Part shown: positions 44,508 through 55,634 of the stretch, piece by piece
Numbering within the stretch: the first letter of the stretch is position 1
Layout of the letters: each line of letters begins with the position of its first letter
Notes under the pieces: model-generated
What the model saw: only the letters and a program-made list of their open reading frames with translations
Database searches by the model: none
Told to the model about the DNA's origin: nothing
Translations under genes and position numbers: made by a program
Source of the DNA: Siphonodentalium dalli
Lineage: Eukaryota; Mollusca; Scaphopoda; Gadilida; Siphonodentaliidae
NCBI GenBank assembly: GCA_032622095.1
Contig: CP136065.1
Span: 92,635,343 to 92,699,342, forward strand
Direction of reading: 5' to 3'
DNA: 64,000 bases

Positions 44508-44806
44508 ATCGAGATTATCAGAAACCGAAAAAACTCGTTATAAATTTTTTATTTAACCTTTTTTTTTAGAGAAATAATTTTGAGGGTTTTGAAATTTTTT
44601 CTTTTTTTGAAATTTGGAGGTTTTGAATTTTTTTGTGGAAAAAATTAATTTTAGGGTTTTTGAAATTTTTTGGAAAAAATAAATTTTTGAAGTTTTGAAA
44701 TTTTTTTTTTTGGGTTTTTGATATTTTAGGAATATTTTAGTACAACCAATTTTAGACCCAAAGATTCTATTTTTAGATGTGGGTCTAACGAGACCCCTAT
44801 TCTTCT

Positions 44807-44812
44807 GACGTT
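44807..44812. repeat. 6-bp target-site duplication, right (GACGTT)
   Basis: Directly follows the last base of the element (ATTCTTCT) and continues into GTCCGGGCTATTC of the satellite, matching the empty site at 32900. Confidence 0.92.
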
Positions 44813-47624
44813 GTCCGGGCTATTCAAAATCCAAATTTCAAGTCGATAGCTCTACCCGTTTCCGAGATCTCGTCTGCGCATGTGCGAAGCTGGCGTCGCA
44901 CGGTCTCGGCGACCAGATAAAATTCGTAGTCGGGGCAAGATACATTCACATAGCAAATTTCAAGTCGATAGCTCTACCCGTTTCCGAGATCTCGTCTGCG
45001 CATGCGCGAAGCGGGCGCCGCACGGGATCGCCAATACGACAACGACGACTGGTCAAACTACACACACGTACCAAGTTTCGTCCCGATCGGTCGTGAATCG
45101 TAGATTTGTATTAATGACACACAGACATACAAACATACAAACATACAGAGGTCTTCAAAATAAATATGAGACTAGCCGATGAGCCCGACGTTGTCCGGGC
45201 TATTCAAAAACGAAATTTCAAGTCGATAGCTCTACCCGTTTCCGAGAACTGGTTTGCGCATGCGCGAAGCTGGGGTCGCACGGGCTCGGCGACCCGATAA
45301 AATTCGTATCCGGGGCAAGATACATTCACATAGAAAATTTCAAGTCGATAGCTCCACCCGTTTCTATATATTAGATGTTCCCGTATATCTCTCTGCAGAT
45401 GCTAATAACGTTTAATGGTAAACAAACGCTCTTTATAGCGATGCGTCAAAAACAAACGCTTATTAAATTATCAGCTCCACCCGTTTCCGAGATCTCGTCT
45501 GCGCATGCGCGAAGCTGGTGTCCCACGGGCTCGGCGGCCCGATAAAATTCGTATCCGAGGCAAGGTACATTCACATAGCAAATTTCAAGTCGATAGCTCC
45601 ACCCGTTTCCGAGATCTCATCTGCGCATGCGCGAAGCGGGCGCCGCACGGGCTCGCCAATATGACAACGTCGACCGCCTGGACAAACTACACACACCTAC
45701 CAAGTTTCGTCCCGATCGGTCGAGAATCGTAGATTTCTATAAATGACAGACAAACAGACAAACAGACAGACAGACAGAGGTCTTCAAAATATATATGAGA
45801 CTAACCGATGAGCCCGACGTTGTCCGGGCTATTCAAAAACCAAATTTCAAGTCGATAGCTCTGCCCGTTTCCGAGATCTGGTCTGCGCATGCGCGAAGCT
45901 GACGTCGCACGGGCTCAGCGACCCGATAAAATTCGTATCCGGGGCAAGATACATTCACATAGCAAATTTCAAGTAGATAGCTCCACCCGTTTCCGATATC
46001 TCGTCTATGCATGCGCGAAGCTGGCGTCGCACGGGCTCGGCGACCCGATAAAATTCTTATCCGGGGCAAGATACATTCACATACCAAATGTAAAGTCTAT
46101 ACCTCCACCCGTTTCCGAGATCTCGTCTGCGCATGCGCGAAGCGGGCGCCGCACGGGTTCGCCAATACGACAAGGTCGACAGCCTGGTCAAACTACACAC
46201 ACGTACCAAGTTTTGTCCCGATCGGTCGAGAATCGTAGATTTGTATAAATGACAGACAAACATACAAACAAACAAACAGACAGAGGTCTTCAAAATATAT
46301 ATGAGACTAGCCTATGAGCCCGACGTTGTCCGGGCTATTCAAAAACCACATTTCAAGTCGATAGCTCTATCCGTTTCCTAGATCTCGTCTGCGCATGCTC
46401 GAAGCTGGCGTCGCACGGGCTTGGCGACCCGATAAAATTCGTATCCGGGGCCAGATACATTCACATACCAAATTTCAAGTCGATAACTCCACCCGTTTCC
46501 GAGATCTCGTCTGCGCATGCGCGAAGCGGGCGCCGAACGGGCTCGGCGATCCGATAAAATTCGTATCCGGGGCAAGATACATTCACATAGCAAATTTCAA
46601 GTCGATAGCTCCACCCGTTTCCGAGATCTCGTCTGCGCCTGCGCGAAGCTGGCGTCGCACAGGCTTCGACGACCGACTGGTCAAACTACACACACGTACC
46701 AAGTTTCGTCCCGATCGGTGGAGAATCGTAGATTTGTATTAATGACAGACAGACATACAAACATACAAACATACAGTGTATCTTGAAATTTGGTATGTGA
46801 ATGTATCTTGCCTCTTTATAGCGATGCGTCAAAAACAAACGCTCATTAAATTATCACTTGATTAACCACCGCATTGCAAGATACATTCACATACCAAATT
46901 TCAAGTCGATTGCTCCACCCGTGTCCGAGATCTCGTCTGCGCATGCGCGAAGCTGGCGTCGCACGGGCTCGGTGGCCCGATAAAATTCGCATCCGTGGCA
47001 AGGTACATTCACATACCAAATTTCAAGTCGATAGCTCCACCCGTTTCCGAGATCTCATCTGTGCATGCGCGAAGCTGCCGCCGCACGGGCTCGCCAATAT
47101 GACAACGTCGACCGCCTGGTCAAACTACACACACGTACCAAGTTTCGACCCGATCGGTCGAGAATCGTAGATTTGTATAAATGACAGACAAACAGACAAA
47201 CAGACAGACAGACAGACAGAGGTCTTCAAAATATATATGAGACTAACCGATGAGCCCGACGTTGTCCGGGCTATTCAAAAACCAAATTTCAAGTCGATAG
47301 CTCTACCCAGCCCGACGTTGTCCGGGCTATTCAAAAACCAAATTTCAAGTCGATAGCTCTGCCCGTTTCCGAGATCTGGTCTGCGCATGCGCGAAGCTGG
47401 CGTCGCACGGGCTCAGCGACCCGATAAAATTCGTATCCGGGTCCAGATACATTCACATACCAAATTTCAAGTAGATAGCTCCACCCGTTTCCGAGATCTC
47501 GTCTGCGCATGCGCGAAGCTGGCGTCGCACGGGCTCGGCGACCCGATAAAATTCGTATCCGGGGCAAGATACATTCACATACCAAATTTCAAGTCTATAA
47601 CTCCGCCCGTTTCCGAGATCTCGT

Positions 47625-50600
47625 CTGCGCATGCGCGAAGCGGGCGCCGCACGGGATCGCCAATACGACAAGGTCGACAGCCTGGTCAAACTACACACAC
47701 GTATCAAGTTTTGTCCCGATCGGTCGAGAATCGTAGATTTGTATAATTGACAGACAAACATACAAACAAACAAACAGAGGTCTTCAAAATATATATGAGA
47801 CTAGCCGATGAGCCCGACGTTGTCCGGGCTATTCAAAAACCAAATTTCAAGTCGATAGCTCTATCCGTTTCCGAGATCTGGTCTGCTCATGCGCGAAGCT
47901 GGCGTCGCACGGGCTCGGCGACCCGATAAAATTCGTATCCGGGGCAAGATACATTCACATACCAAATTTCAAGTCGATAGCTCCACCCGATTCCGAGATC
48001 TCGTTTGCGCATGCGCGAAGCTGGCGTCGCACGGGCTCGGCGATCCGATAAAATTCTTATCCGGAGCAAGATACATTCACATAGCAAATTTCAAGTCGAT
48101 GGCTCCACCCGTTTCCGAGATCTCGTCTGCGCATGCGCGAAGCTGGCGCAGCACGGGCTCGCCAATACGACAACGTCCACCACCTGGTCAAACTACACAC
48201 ACGTACCAAGTTTCGTCCCGATCGGTCGAGAATCGTAGATTTGTATCAATGACAGACAAACATACAGACAAACAAACAGACAGAGGTCTTCAAAATATAT
48301 ATGAGACTAGCCGATGAGCCCGACGTTGTCCGGGCTATTCAAAAAACAAATTTCAAGTCGATAGCTCTATCCGTTTCCGAGATCTGGTCTGCGCATGCAC
48401 GAAGCTGGCGTCGCACAGGCTCGGCGACCCGATAAAATTTGTATCCGGGGCAAGATACATTCACATAGCAAATTTCATGTCGATAGCTCCACCCGTTTCC
48501 GAGATCTCGTCTGCGCATGCGCGAAGCTTGCGTCGCACGGGCTCGGCGATCCGATAAAATTCGTATCCGGGGCAAGATACATTCACATAGCAAATTTCAA
48601 GTCGATAGCTCCACCCGTTTCCGAGGTCTCGTCTGCGCATGCGCGAAGCGGGCGCCGCACGGGCTCGCCAATACGACAACGTCCACCGCCTGGTCAAACT
48701 ACACACACGTACCAAGTTTCGTCCCGATCGGTCGAGAATCGTAGATTTTTATAAATGACAGACAAACATACATAAAGACAAACAGACAGACAAACAGAGG
48801 TCTTCAAAATATATATGAGACAAACCGTTGAGCCCGACGTTGTCCGGGCTATTCAAAACCCAAATTTCAAGTCGATAGCTCTACCCAGCCCGACGTTGTC
48901 CGGGCTATTCAAAAATCAAATTCCAAGTCGATAGCTGTACCCGTTTCCGAGATCCGGTCTGCGCATGCTCGAAGCTGGCGTCGCATGGGCTCGCCGACCC
49001 GATAAAATTCGTATCAGGGGCAAGATACATTCACATACCAAATTTCAAGTCGATAGCTCCACCCGTTTCCGAGATCTCGTCTGCGCATGCGCGAAGCTGG
49101 CGTCGCACGGGCTCGGCGACCCGATAAAATTCGTATCCGGGGCAAGATACATTCACATACCAAATTTCAAGTCGATAGCTCCACCCGTTTCCGAGATGTC
49201 GTCTGCGCATGCGCGAAGCGGGCGCCGCACGGGATCGCCAATACGACAAGGTCGACAGCCTGGTCAAACTACACACACGTATCAAGTTTTGTCCCGATCG
49301 GTCGAGAATCGTAGATTTGTATAATTGACAGACAAACATACAAACAAACAAACAGAGGTCTTCAAAATATATATGAGACTAGCCGATGAGCCCGACGTTG
49401 TCCGGGCTATTCAAAAACCAAATTTCAAGTCGATAGCTCTATCCGTTTCCGAGATCTGGTCTGCTCATGCGCGAAGCTGGCGTCGCACGGGCTCGGCGAC
49501 CCGATAAAATTCGTATCCGGGGCAAGATACATTCACATACCAAATTTCAAGTCGATAGCTCCACCCGATTCCGAGATCTCGTTTGCGCATGCGCGAAGCT
49601 GGCGTCGCACGGGCTCGGCGATCCGATAAAATTCTTATCCGGAGCAAGATACATTCACATAGCAAATTTCAAGTCGATGGCTCCACCCGTTTCCGAGATC
49701 TCGTCTGCGCATGCGCGAAGCTGGCGCAGCACGGGCTCGCCAATACGACAACGTCCACCACCTGGTCAAACTACACACACGTACCAAGTTTCGTCCCGAT
49801 CGGTCGAGAATCGTAGATTTGTATCAATGACAGACAAACATACAGACAAACAAACAGACAGAGGTCTTCAAAATATATATGAGACTAGCCGATGAGCCCG
49901 ACGTTGTCCGGGCTATTCAAAAAACAAATTTCAAGTCGATAGCTCTATCCGTTTCCGAGATCTGGTCTGCGCATGCACGAAGCTGGCGTCGCACAGGCTC
50001 GGCGACCCGATAAAATTTGTATCCGGGGCAAGATACATTCACATAGCAAATTTCATGTCGATAGCTCCACCCGTTTCCGAGATCTCGTCTGCGCATGCGC
50101 GAAGCTTGCGTCGCACGGGCTCGGCGATCCGATAAAATTCGTATCCGGGGCAAGATACATTCACATAGCAAATTTCAAGTCGATAGCTCCACCCGTTTCC
50201 GAGGTCTCGTCTGCGCATGCGCGAAGCGGGCGCCGCACGGGCTCGCCAATACGACAACGTCCACCGCCTGGTCAAACTACACACACGTACCAAGTTTCGT
50301 CCCGATCGGTCGAGAATCGTAGATTTTTATAAATGACAGACAAACATACATAAAGACAAACAGACAGACAAACAGAGGTCTTCAAAATATATATGAGACA
50401 AACCGTTGAGCCCGACGTTGTCCGGGCTATTCAAAACCCAAATTTCAAGTCGATAGCTCTACCCAGCCCGACGTTGTCCGGGCTATTCAAAAATCAAATT
50501 CCAAGTCGATAGCTGTACCCGTTTCCGAGATCCGGTCTGCGCATGCTCGAAGCTGGCGTCGCATGGGCTCGCCGACCCGATAAAATTCGTATCAGGGGCA

Positions 50601-50811
50601 AGATACATTCACATACCAAATTTCAAGTCGATAGCTCCACCCGTTTCCGAGATCTCGTCTGCGCATGCGCGAAGCTGGCGTCGCACGGGCTCGGCGACCC
50701 GATAAAATTCGTATCCGGGGCAAGATACATTCACATACCAAATTTCAAGTCGATAGCTCCACCCGTTTCCGAGATGTCGTCTGCGCATGCGCGAAGCGGG
50801 CGCCGCACGGG
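47625..50811. repeat. 1,578-bp tandem duplication in the satellite
   Basis: Positions about 47625-49202 and 49203-50811 are collinear at an offset of 1,578 bp and look nearly identical, including rare variants such as the CAGCCCGACG short unit and the CATACATAAAGACAAACAGA tract. The near identity marks a very recent duplication or an assembly duplication. Confidence 0.88.
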
Positions 50812-51529
50812 CGCGCCAATACGACAACGTCCACCGCCTGGTCAAACTACAAACACGTACCAAGTTTCGTCCCGATCGGTCTAGAATCGTAGATTTGTAT
50901 AAATGACATACAGACAGACAGACAGACAGACAGAGGTCTTCAAAATATATATGACTAGCCGATGAGCCCGACGTTGTCCGGGCTATTCAAAAAACAAATT
51001 TCAAGTCGAAAGCTCCACCCGCTTCCGAGATCTGGTCTGAAAACCAAATTTCAAGTCGATAGCTCTACCCGTTTCCGATATCTGGTCTGCGCATGCGCGA
51101 AGCTGGCGTCGCACGGGCTCGGCGACCCGATAAAATTCGTATCCGGGGCAAGATACATTCACATACCAAATTTCAAGTCGATAGCTCCACCCGTTTCCGA
51201 GATCTCGTCTGCGCATGCGCGAAGCTGGCGTTGCACGGGCTCGGCGACCCGATAAAATTCGTATCCGGGGCAAGATACATTCACATAGCAAATTTCAAGT
51301 CGATAGCTCCGCCCGTTTCCGAGATCTCGTCTGCGCATGCGCTGCACGGGCGTCGCACGGGCTCGCCAATACGACAACGACCACCGCCTGGTCAAACTAC
51401 ACTCACGTACCAAGTTTCGTCCCGATCGGTCAAGAATCGTAGATTTGTATTAATGACAGACAGACAAACAAACATACAGACAGAGGTCTTCAAAATATAT
51501 ATGAGATATATGATGATGTGACAGTTTCC

Positions 51530-52670
51530 AGTCAGATTCCTTCAACTTCTAAGATGACTACTGTGTCTCTCCAGACTGCAACTGACCTACCAGCACCAAT
51601 AATGGTTGCTACGACTAGCGGTGATCCTGGTCAGTTAAGTTCTCGATTCCATCAGTTATCTAACATTGATGTACATGGCTTTAACTAGCAACGAAATAAC
51701 TATAACACAAGGAGAAACCCACGGCTGACATGAAGTTATTTAAGACATTTCTACTCAACAAGAATGAGTTTATTCCTCAAGGTATGCTTTGTCAATAGTT
51801 ATCAAATTTCATGCTCTCGGTCAGAAAGAAAGACGGCTCTGAATATGAACCCACAACTCTCCGAGCATATTATTCAACCATTGACAGGTACTTAAGTGAC
51901 AAACAATGCCCTATTTCAAGTGGTAGTGACCACCAGTTTTCCAAAAGCAGACAGACACTCAAAAAAGAATTCGAAACATTTAAAAGGAATGGGCAAGGGA
52001 AACAAACCATGCATTAGCCACAGAACCATTGGCAGATGATGCCATCGATGCATATTATGCTGCAGATGTTATGGGTCTAGCAATCCAACATCAGTGATGA
52101 ACTCCATGTGGTTCATGTGTACACCATATGTGGGGATGAGGACTGGAGAAGAAACCCACTATCTACGATGGGGTAATATTGAGCTACACATGGACGATAG
52201 TGGACTGAAATATTTCATATACACACAGGAGCGTCAAACCAAAACTCGGACAGGGGAGAATATATGGCAAACCAAGCCCATGGCTTATTCAACTGGACAC
52301 ACAGAGATCAGAGATCAGAGATCCGGTTATGATATATGAGCTCTACTCTAGACAACGACCTAATGGCACAAAAGACCCCGACAGCCCAGTTGTCCTCGAT
52401 ATCAACCAAAATGGGATGGAAGAACGGAAATCCATGCATGGTATAAATGGAATGGTGTAGGGATAAATTTTATTTATAACATTATGACGAAGATGTTGAA
52501 AGATGCTGGCATAGTAAATAATGCATAAAATGAAGACGTCGGTGTTGAAACAGAATGGGAAAACGTGACAAATGAATAACAGTGTTCGCAAACGTATGGT
52601 TCAGAACTTAAATGGTGAAGGCATCCCACCACATCAAATTATTCAAATATCCGGTAATCTAGTTTGATCG
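51530..52670 (+). pseudogene. DUF3504 / Crypton-type recombinase-derived relic
   Basis: Plus-strand translation across several frames gives LSVRKKDGSEYEPTTLRAYY and YLSDKQCPI, then TEPLADDAIDAYYAAD-like words, then NSMWFMCTPYVGMRTGEETH, LRWGNIELHMDDSG and ERQTKTRTGEN, and finally GEGIPPHQIIQISG. These are the ordered blocks of the DUF3504 domain, a catalytically degenerate tyrosine-recombinase fold found in KIAA1958/ZMYM/QRICH1 proteins and their Crypton-type relatives. Numerous stops and frame changes show it is dead. No introns are evident, so it may be a retrocopy or a decayed transposon. It begins right at the satellite border. Confidence 0.75.
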
Positions 52671-52977
52671 CAACGTTTCAAACCATACATATATATCACT
52701 GGCGATTTCACGAGGTTGCGACTGACGCAGGTAAACGCATCTGATTTCGAAACTGTTTGAAATATCCCCATTGCCCAGTCAAACACTGAAAAACTAATTT
52801 AATAAACACAAATCGGGGTGTGAATTCTCATTGGTCGCCCCAATGAATTATTTTCCACACCCTGGCTAGTGGCCATTAGACTACGGATCCAATCCATTTA
52901 GAATATGTTACCATCCATGCATGTGAAGGGACAGTTAGGGAAAATCAAAGCCCAATTAGGACCGGATGCAAATTGAA
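52671..52977. other. Unassigned non-coding stretch
   Basis: Nothing recognised between the DUF3504 relic and the decayed lectin exon. Confidence 0.4.
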
Positions 52978-52989
52978 TTACGCAAACTT

Positions 52990-53225
52990 TGATTTGGTGT
53001 AGTTTGGTAGGTGTGTGCTATTGTAAATTACAGGGTGGATACCCGACCCTCTATCCACGTCACTGGTCATGGCGCGGGCAGAGCCAAACGCATACACATC
53101 TTTGGTGGTACTTGTACCAGTGTGACATGCATTGATGTCGACGCCGACTGTTTTACCCGAGCCTATAAAATCAAAATATATTACTGTCATGTTGGATGTT
53201 GATTCAACAAAATTTAGAAGACGTT
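52990..53225 (-). pseudogene. Decayed F-type lectin exon (C-terminal half), copy B
   Basis: On the minus strand, sequence resembling the region before and within the exon at 29211-29441 is present: AATTTTGTTGAATC(A/G)ACAT upstream, then a frame with NACHTGTSTTKDVYAF matching NVCHTDTDVAKAVYTF. The GFQIFV segment is missing and later parts drift. It is a partial, non-functional duplicate. Confidence 0.6.
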
Positions 53226-53740
53226 CATTTAAGAAATTACTTGAAGATCGATTGGGATCATTGGATTTTGACCGTCAGAGTAATTAAACAAAATGTGCGA
53301 ATCCCGATCTTCAAGTAATTCCTTATTATCATATAACACAGTCTTCCAATAACAACAGGCAGCGATCGCGTACACATATCGGCTTAAAGGGACATAGGTG
53401 CATGGTGCATCGTCTTTTATGCAGCGGAGGCTGTAGTTATTGGTTGATGAACATCGGAAGCGTTCATGTAACCGGTATGGTGATTTGTACGTACAGACGA
53501 TAATTGTGTGAATGTAAAATATGTGCGATTATATGTTGGTGCACATGTAATTGGATATGGATTAATAGGCATGCCAATATTCTGATATTAATCCACACAT
53601 GCCCTGTGCACATACATGTGATCTACATGTATATGTACATGTGTTATGAGGCGTTGATAGCTGAGTGTATTTTCATGAACAAATTTGGCTCCAACGATTT
53701 TGATGATGATTTAAAACATTGTCCGAGTTTTCCTCTCAGA
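53226..53740. other. Unassigned non-coding stretch between decayed lectin exons
   Basis: Contains an imperfect inverted pair AATTACTTGAAGATCG / CGATCTTCAAGTAATT (about 53235 and 53305) and otherwise nothing recognised. Confidence 0.45.
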
Positions 53741-53741
53741 A

Positions 53742-53846
53742 ATAATGTTGAGAATTTCGAATACATAACGATAATTGGTATGGTATGTGTTGTCCCAATG
53801 GCGATAATTCGAACCGTCGGTCAAGTATATTTGGAAGCGATTATTG
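53742..53846 (-). pseudogene. Decayed F-type lectin exon (C-terminal half), copy C, split by an element
   Basis: The minus-strand frame reads RFQIYLTDGSNYRHWDN and later YRYVFEI, the GFQIYV and RYV strands of an F-type domain with the middle lost. The exon stops abruptly at 53847, where a GTCCCCCGAC-ended element begins. The 5' part of the same exon and its upstream flank (with VEDTFTIIPIY matching VESTCNISPIY) reappear beyond the element, at about 54690-54770. The exon was cut by the insertion. Confidence 0.65.
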
Positions 53847-54680
53847 TCCCCCGACGTTCTGAAAGAAAAGGGGGACTATAGAAACGGGTTCCGTCCGTCC
53901 GTTCATCCGTCCGTTCGTTCGTTCGTCTTTATGTCCGTTCGTCCGTCCGTCACACTTTTGTAATCATCTCCTCCTACAGATTTCATGCCAGAGATTTAAA
54001 ACTTCAGAATATTGTTGCTTATATATTGAATATGTGCAACATGTATAAGGATTAACTGTCATGTGGACTGTTTTTATGGAGATGTAACCGTGAGGTAAGT
54101 GGTCATAACTTGTGTAAAACCCGAAGAAGGGTTTTACATACAAGCTATAACCTCTTAACTCACGGTTACATCTCCATAAAAACAGTCCACATGACAGTTA
54201 ACCGTTATATTTATATACATTTAGCGAAAAAGCCACTTTTGTAAATGTATTTAAATCGAAGAGTGTATTGTGACAAAACCAGCCCAAAAAACCCATAGCA
54301 CCCTTGGCAAAAGTTAACAGGAACAATTTCTCTTTATATTGAAACCCAATGATTTATTAAGTCAATCCTGCGCGAGTCCAAATGCGCCCAAAACATTACG
54401 CGTTCGTCTTTCCAAAACATATGACGCGTCGATGTAATTATGAGGCTGCATTTATGAGCTGTTGCGCGTTCACCGAGAAATAATTGCAACTAGCCACGTG
54501 GGCGCCGACCAATCAGAATGCTGGATTTTGTGATAATCACACTTAGTATGTAAATATATATAGATGACGGGAACATATTTTTTGACGGAGTTATTAACCC
54601 TTTTCGATTTAGAAACTTTCAACATTTTTTTAAATTTCTTTAACAAAGCGGCATCGACTTGCCACGTTGTCGGGGGACAC
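53847..54680. mobile_element. Non-autonomous element with GTCCCCCGAC ends (~834 bp)
   Basis: Starts GTCCCCCGACGTTCTG and ends ACGTTGTCGGGGGAC, giving ~10-bp inverted ends. Just inside the left end is a GTCC/GTTC-rich tract (53888-53950). It lies inside a decayed lectin exon and itself contains a TTAA-flanked hairpin. No open frame of note. Its class is not determined because no clean target duplication is visible. Confidence 0.6.
54052..54201. mobile_element. TTAA-flanked hairpin MITE (150 bp)
   Basis: TTAACTGTCATGTGGACTG at 54052 is mirrored by CAGTCCACATGACAGTTAA ending at 54201. The arms are ~65 bp and nearly perfect, closing around AAACCCGAAGAAGGGTTT. TTAA at both outer ends fits piggyBac-like target use, but the terminal bases differ from the element at 12758. 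It is nested within the GTCCCCCGAC element. Confidence 0.75.
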
Positions 54681-54689
54681 TGTTGTCGG

Positions 54690-55328
54690 CTTACCTTTTA
54701 TTTTTTCTAAATAAATAACATATACATATATCGGTATAATGGTGAATGTATCTTCAACAAACGTTAGATGATTTTTTACGTTCATATGTGGATGCATATG
54801 CGAGTGAATATGGATGAAAAATCGTGTTTGTGTGTATATGTTGATATTTATCCTACCAAATTTGGAAGTTCAAACGAGCTATATTGTTATACCCGTTTCA
54901 AACAATTATCATATCAGGTCTATACCAAATGTCTTCGACTTCACGTACAGTGCATATGATATTGCCATAACCATTCGAAGCTTGCTACATGAAGCTCTGT
55001 TCTGATCGACCTTTGCATGTGACCTTGACCCATCCGTGGGTTATAATATACCATCAACTACAATGTGTATGTGTGTAAGCAAACTTGGTTCCAACCAAGT
55101 GGATGTTGGTGCAATACAGTATTCCCACATCTCCTCAGAAATGTCAAGGTGATTGCATCACGACAGAGCAAATCCATAAGTATAAGCCCAACCTCGTGAG
55201 CCTTTCGAAAATATAAGATAATTCCATTGGTATGATGTGTGCTTTAAACTCAATTTATACAGCCTTGTTTTGATAGCGGTTGCTCACATATACAGTATAT
55301 CAACTATGATTATACATAACATACTCAC
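54690..55328. other. Presumed intron with lectin-exon flank
   Basis: Holds the displaced 5' flank of decayed exon copy C (about 54690-54770) and no other recognisable feature. Confidence 0.4.
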
Positions 55329-55535
55329 GTCCTCGGTTATAGAGATCAACCTGGCGTATTCCGTAATCGGCTCCCAGGTTAACGTACCACCAGGGTCGAT
55401 TCCAATCTTCCGAATGAACGCCAGACGTGGAGCTCCACCCTCTATTCCCATCAACGCCCCCTCTGCTGTGAAAATTTCCTAGGTAAATATATGCCATGGA
55501 AATGCCTGTATCTGGCTTCTTTAGTGCTACGTTGT
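55329..55535 (-). CDS. F-type lectin domain, N-terminal-half exon
   Basis: A 207-bp exon on the minus strand with a strong acceptor (TTTTTTTCTCTGCAG) and donor (GGAC/GTGAGT), phase 1 at both ends. It encodes about 68 residues: NVALKKPDTGIS at the start, GGVDGNRGWSSTSGVHSEDW in the middle, then PWWYVNLGADYGIRQVDLYN. This is the first half of a fucolectin domain: the NVA strand, the cysteine-poor DGNR calcium-site region, and the PWW-x-VDLG-x-x-Y motif. It has no internal stop. Its phase fits the C-terminal-half exon at 29211-29441, but the decayed exon copies at 53-54 kb could have been its original partners. It is therefore either part of the long receptor gene or a surviving exon of a dead neighbour. 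Confidence 0.75.
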
Positions 55536-55634
55536 CTGCAGAGAAAAAAAATACTTGGAGCCGGACCCGGCAATGTAAATCAAATTTAAGGAACCCATCG
55601 TTTAAGGCGACGCTAAAAGCAGATTTAAAACTCG

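Larger units (their letters stand above)
35931..44806. mobile_element. Polinton-like palindromic element (8,876 bp, ~4.4-kb inverted arms)
   Basis: The whole insertion is one nearly perfect inverted repeat. Any base at position x pairs with position 80737-x, from the outer ends (AGAAGAATAGGGG ... CCCCTATTCTTCT) to the GCC-rich centre. It has 6-bp GACGTT duplications, AG/CT termini and two inverted copies of a packaging-ATPase gene, which place it near Polintons/Mavericks. Those are normally 15-20 kb and also encode a protein-primed DNA polymerase, retroviral-type integrase, protease and capsid proteins. None of these is visible, so the element must be non-autonomous or a partial genome. The arms differ at only a few bases outside the centre (for example at 37028/43709), so the insertion is young or the arms are kept alike. 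It would be mobilised in trans, and the centre suggests hairpin-primed replication. Confidence 0.85.
44807..51520 (+). repeat. Satellite field, right block
   Basis: Continuation of the ~122-bp monomer satellite after the insertion. Positions 44807-47220 are copy 2 of the ~3-kb tandem duplication (offset 11,907 from copy 1, then 11,785 after loss of one monomer). Higher-order units continue with CAGA/CAAACAGA microsatellites between them. The field ends at about 51520, where unique-looking pseudogene sequence starts. Confidence 0.95.

Noticed and set aside
35931-44806. Ordinary gene pair duplicated by inversion
   Set aside because: The target-site duplication encloses the whole palindrome and an empty site exists, so it arrived as one insertion.
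30718-51521. Dozens of 60-150-codon frames with a shared basic peptide (RDLVCACAK, PDKIRIRGK)
   Set aside because: They follow the satellite monomer in several frames and both strands. No start context, splice pattern or domain supports a protein.
53226-53320. Imperfect inverted words near 53235 and 53305 as a MITE
   Set aside because: Only about 16 bp pair, with no flanking duplication. Too weak to call.
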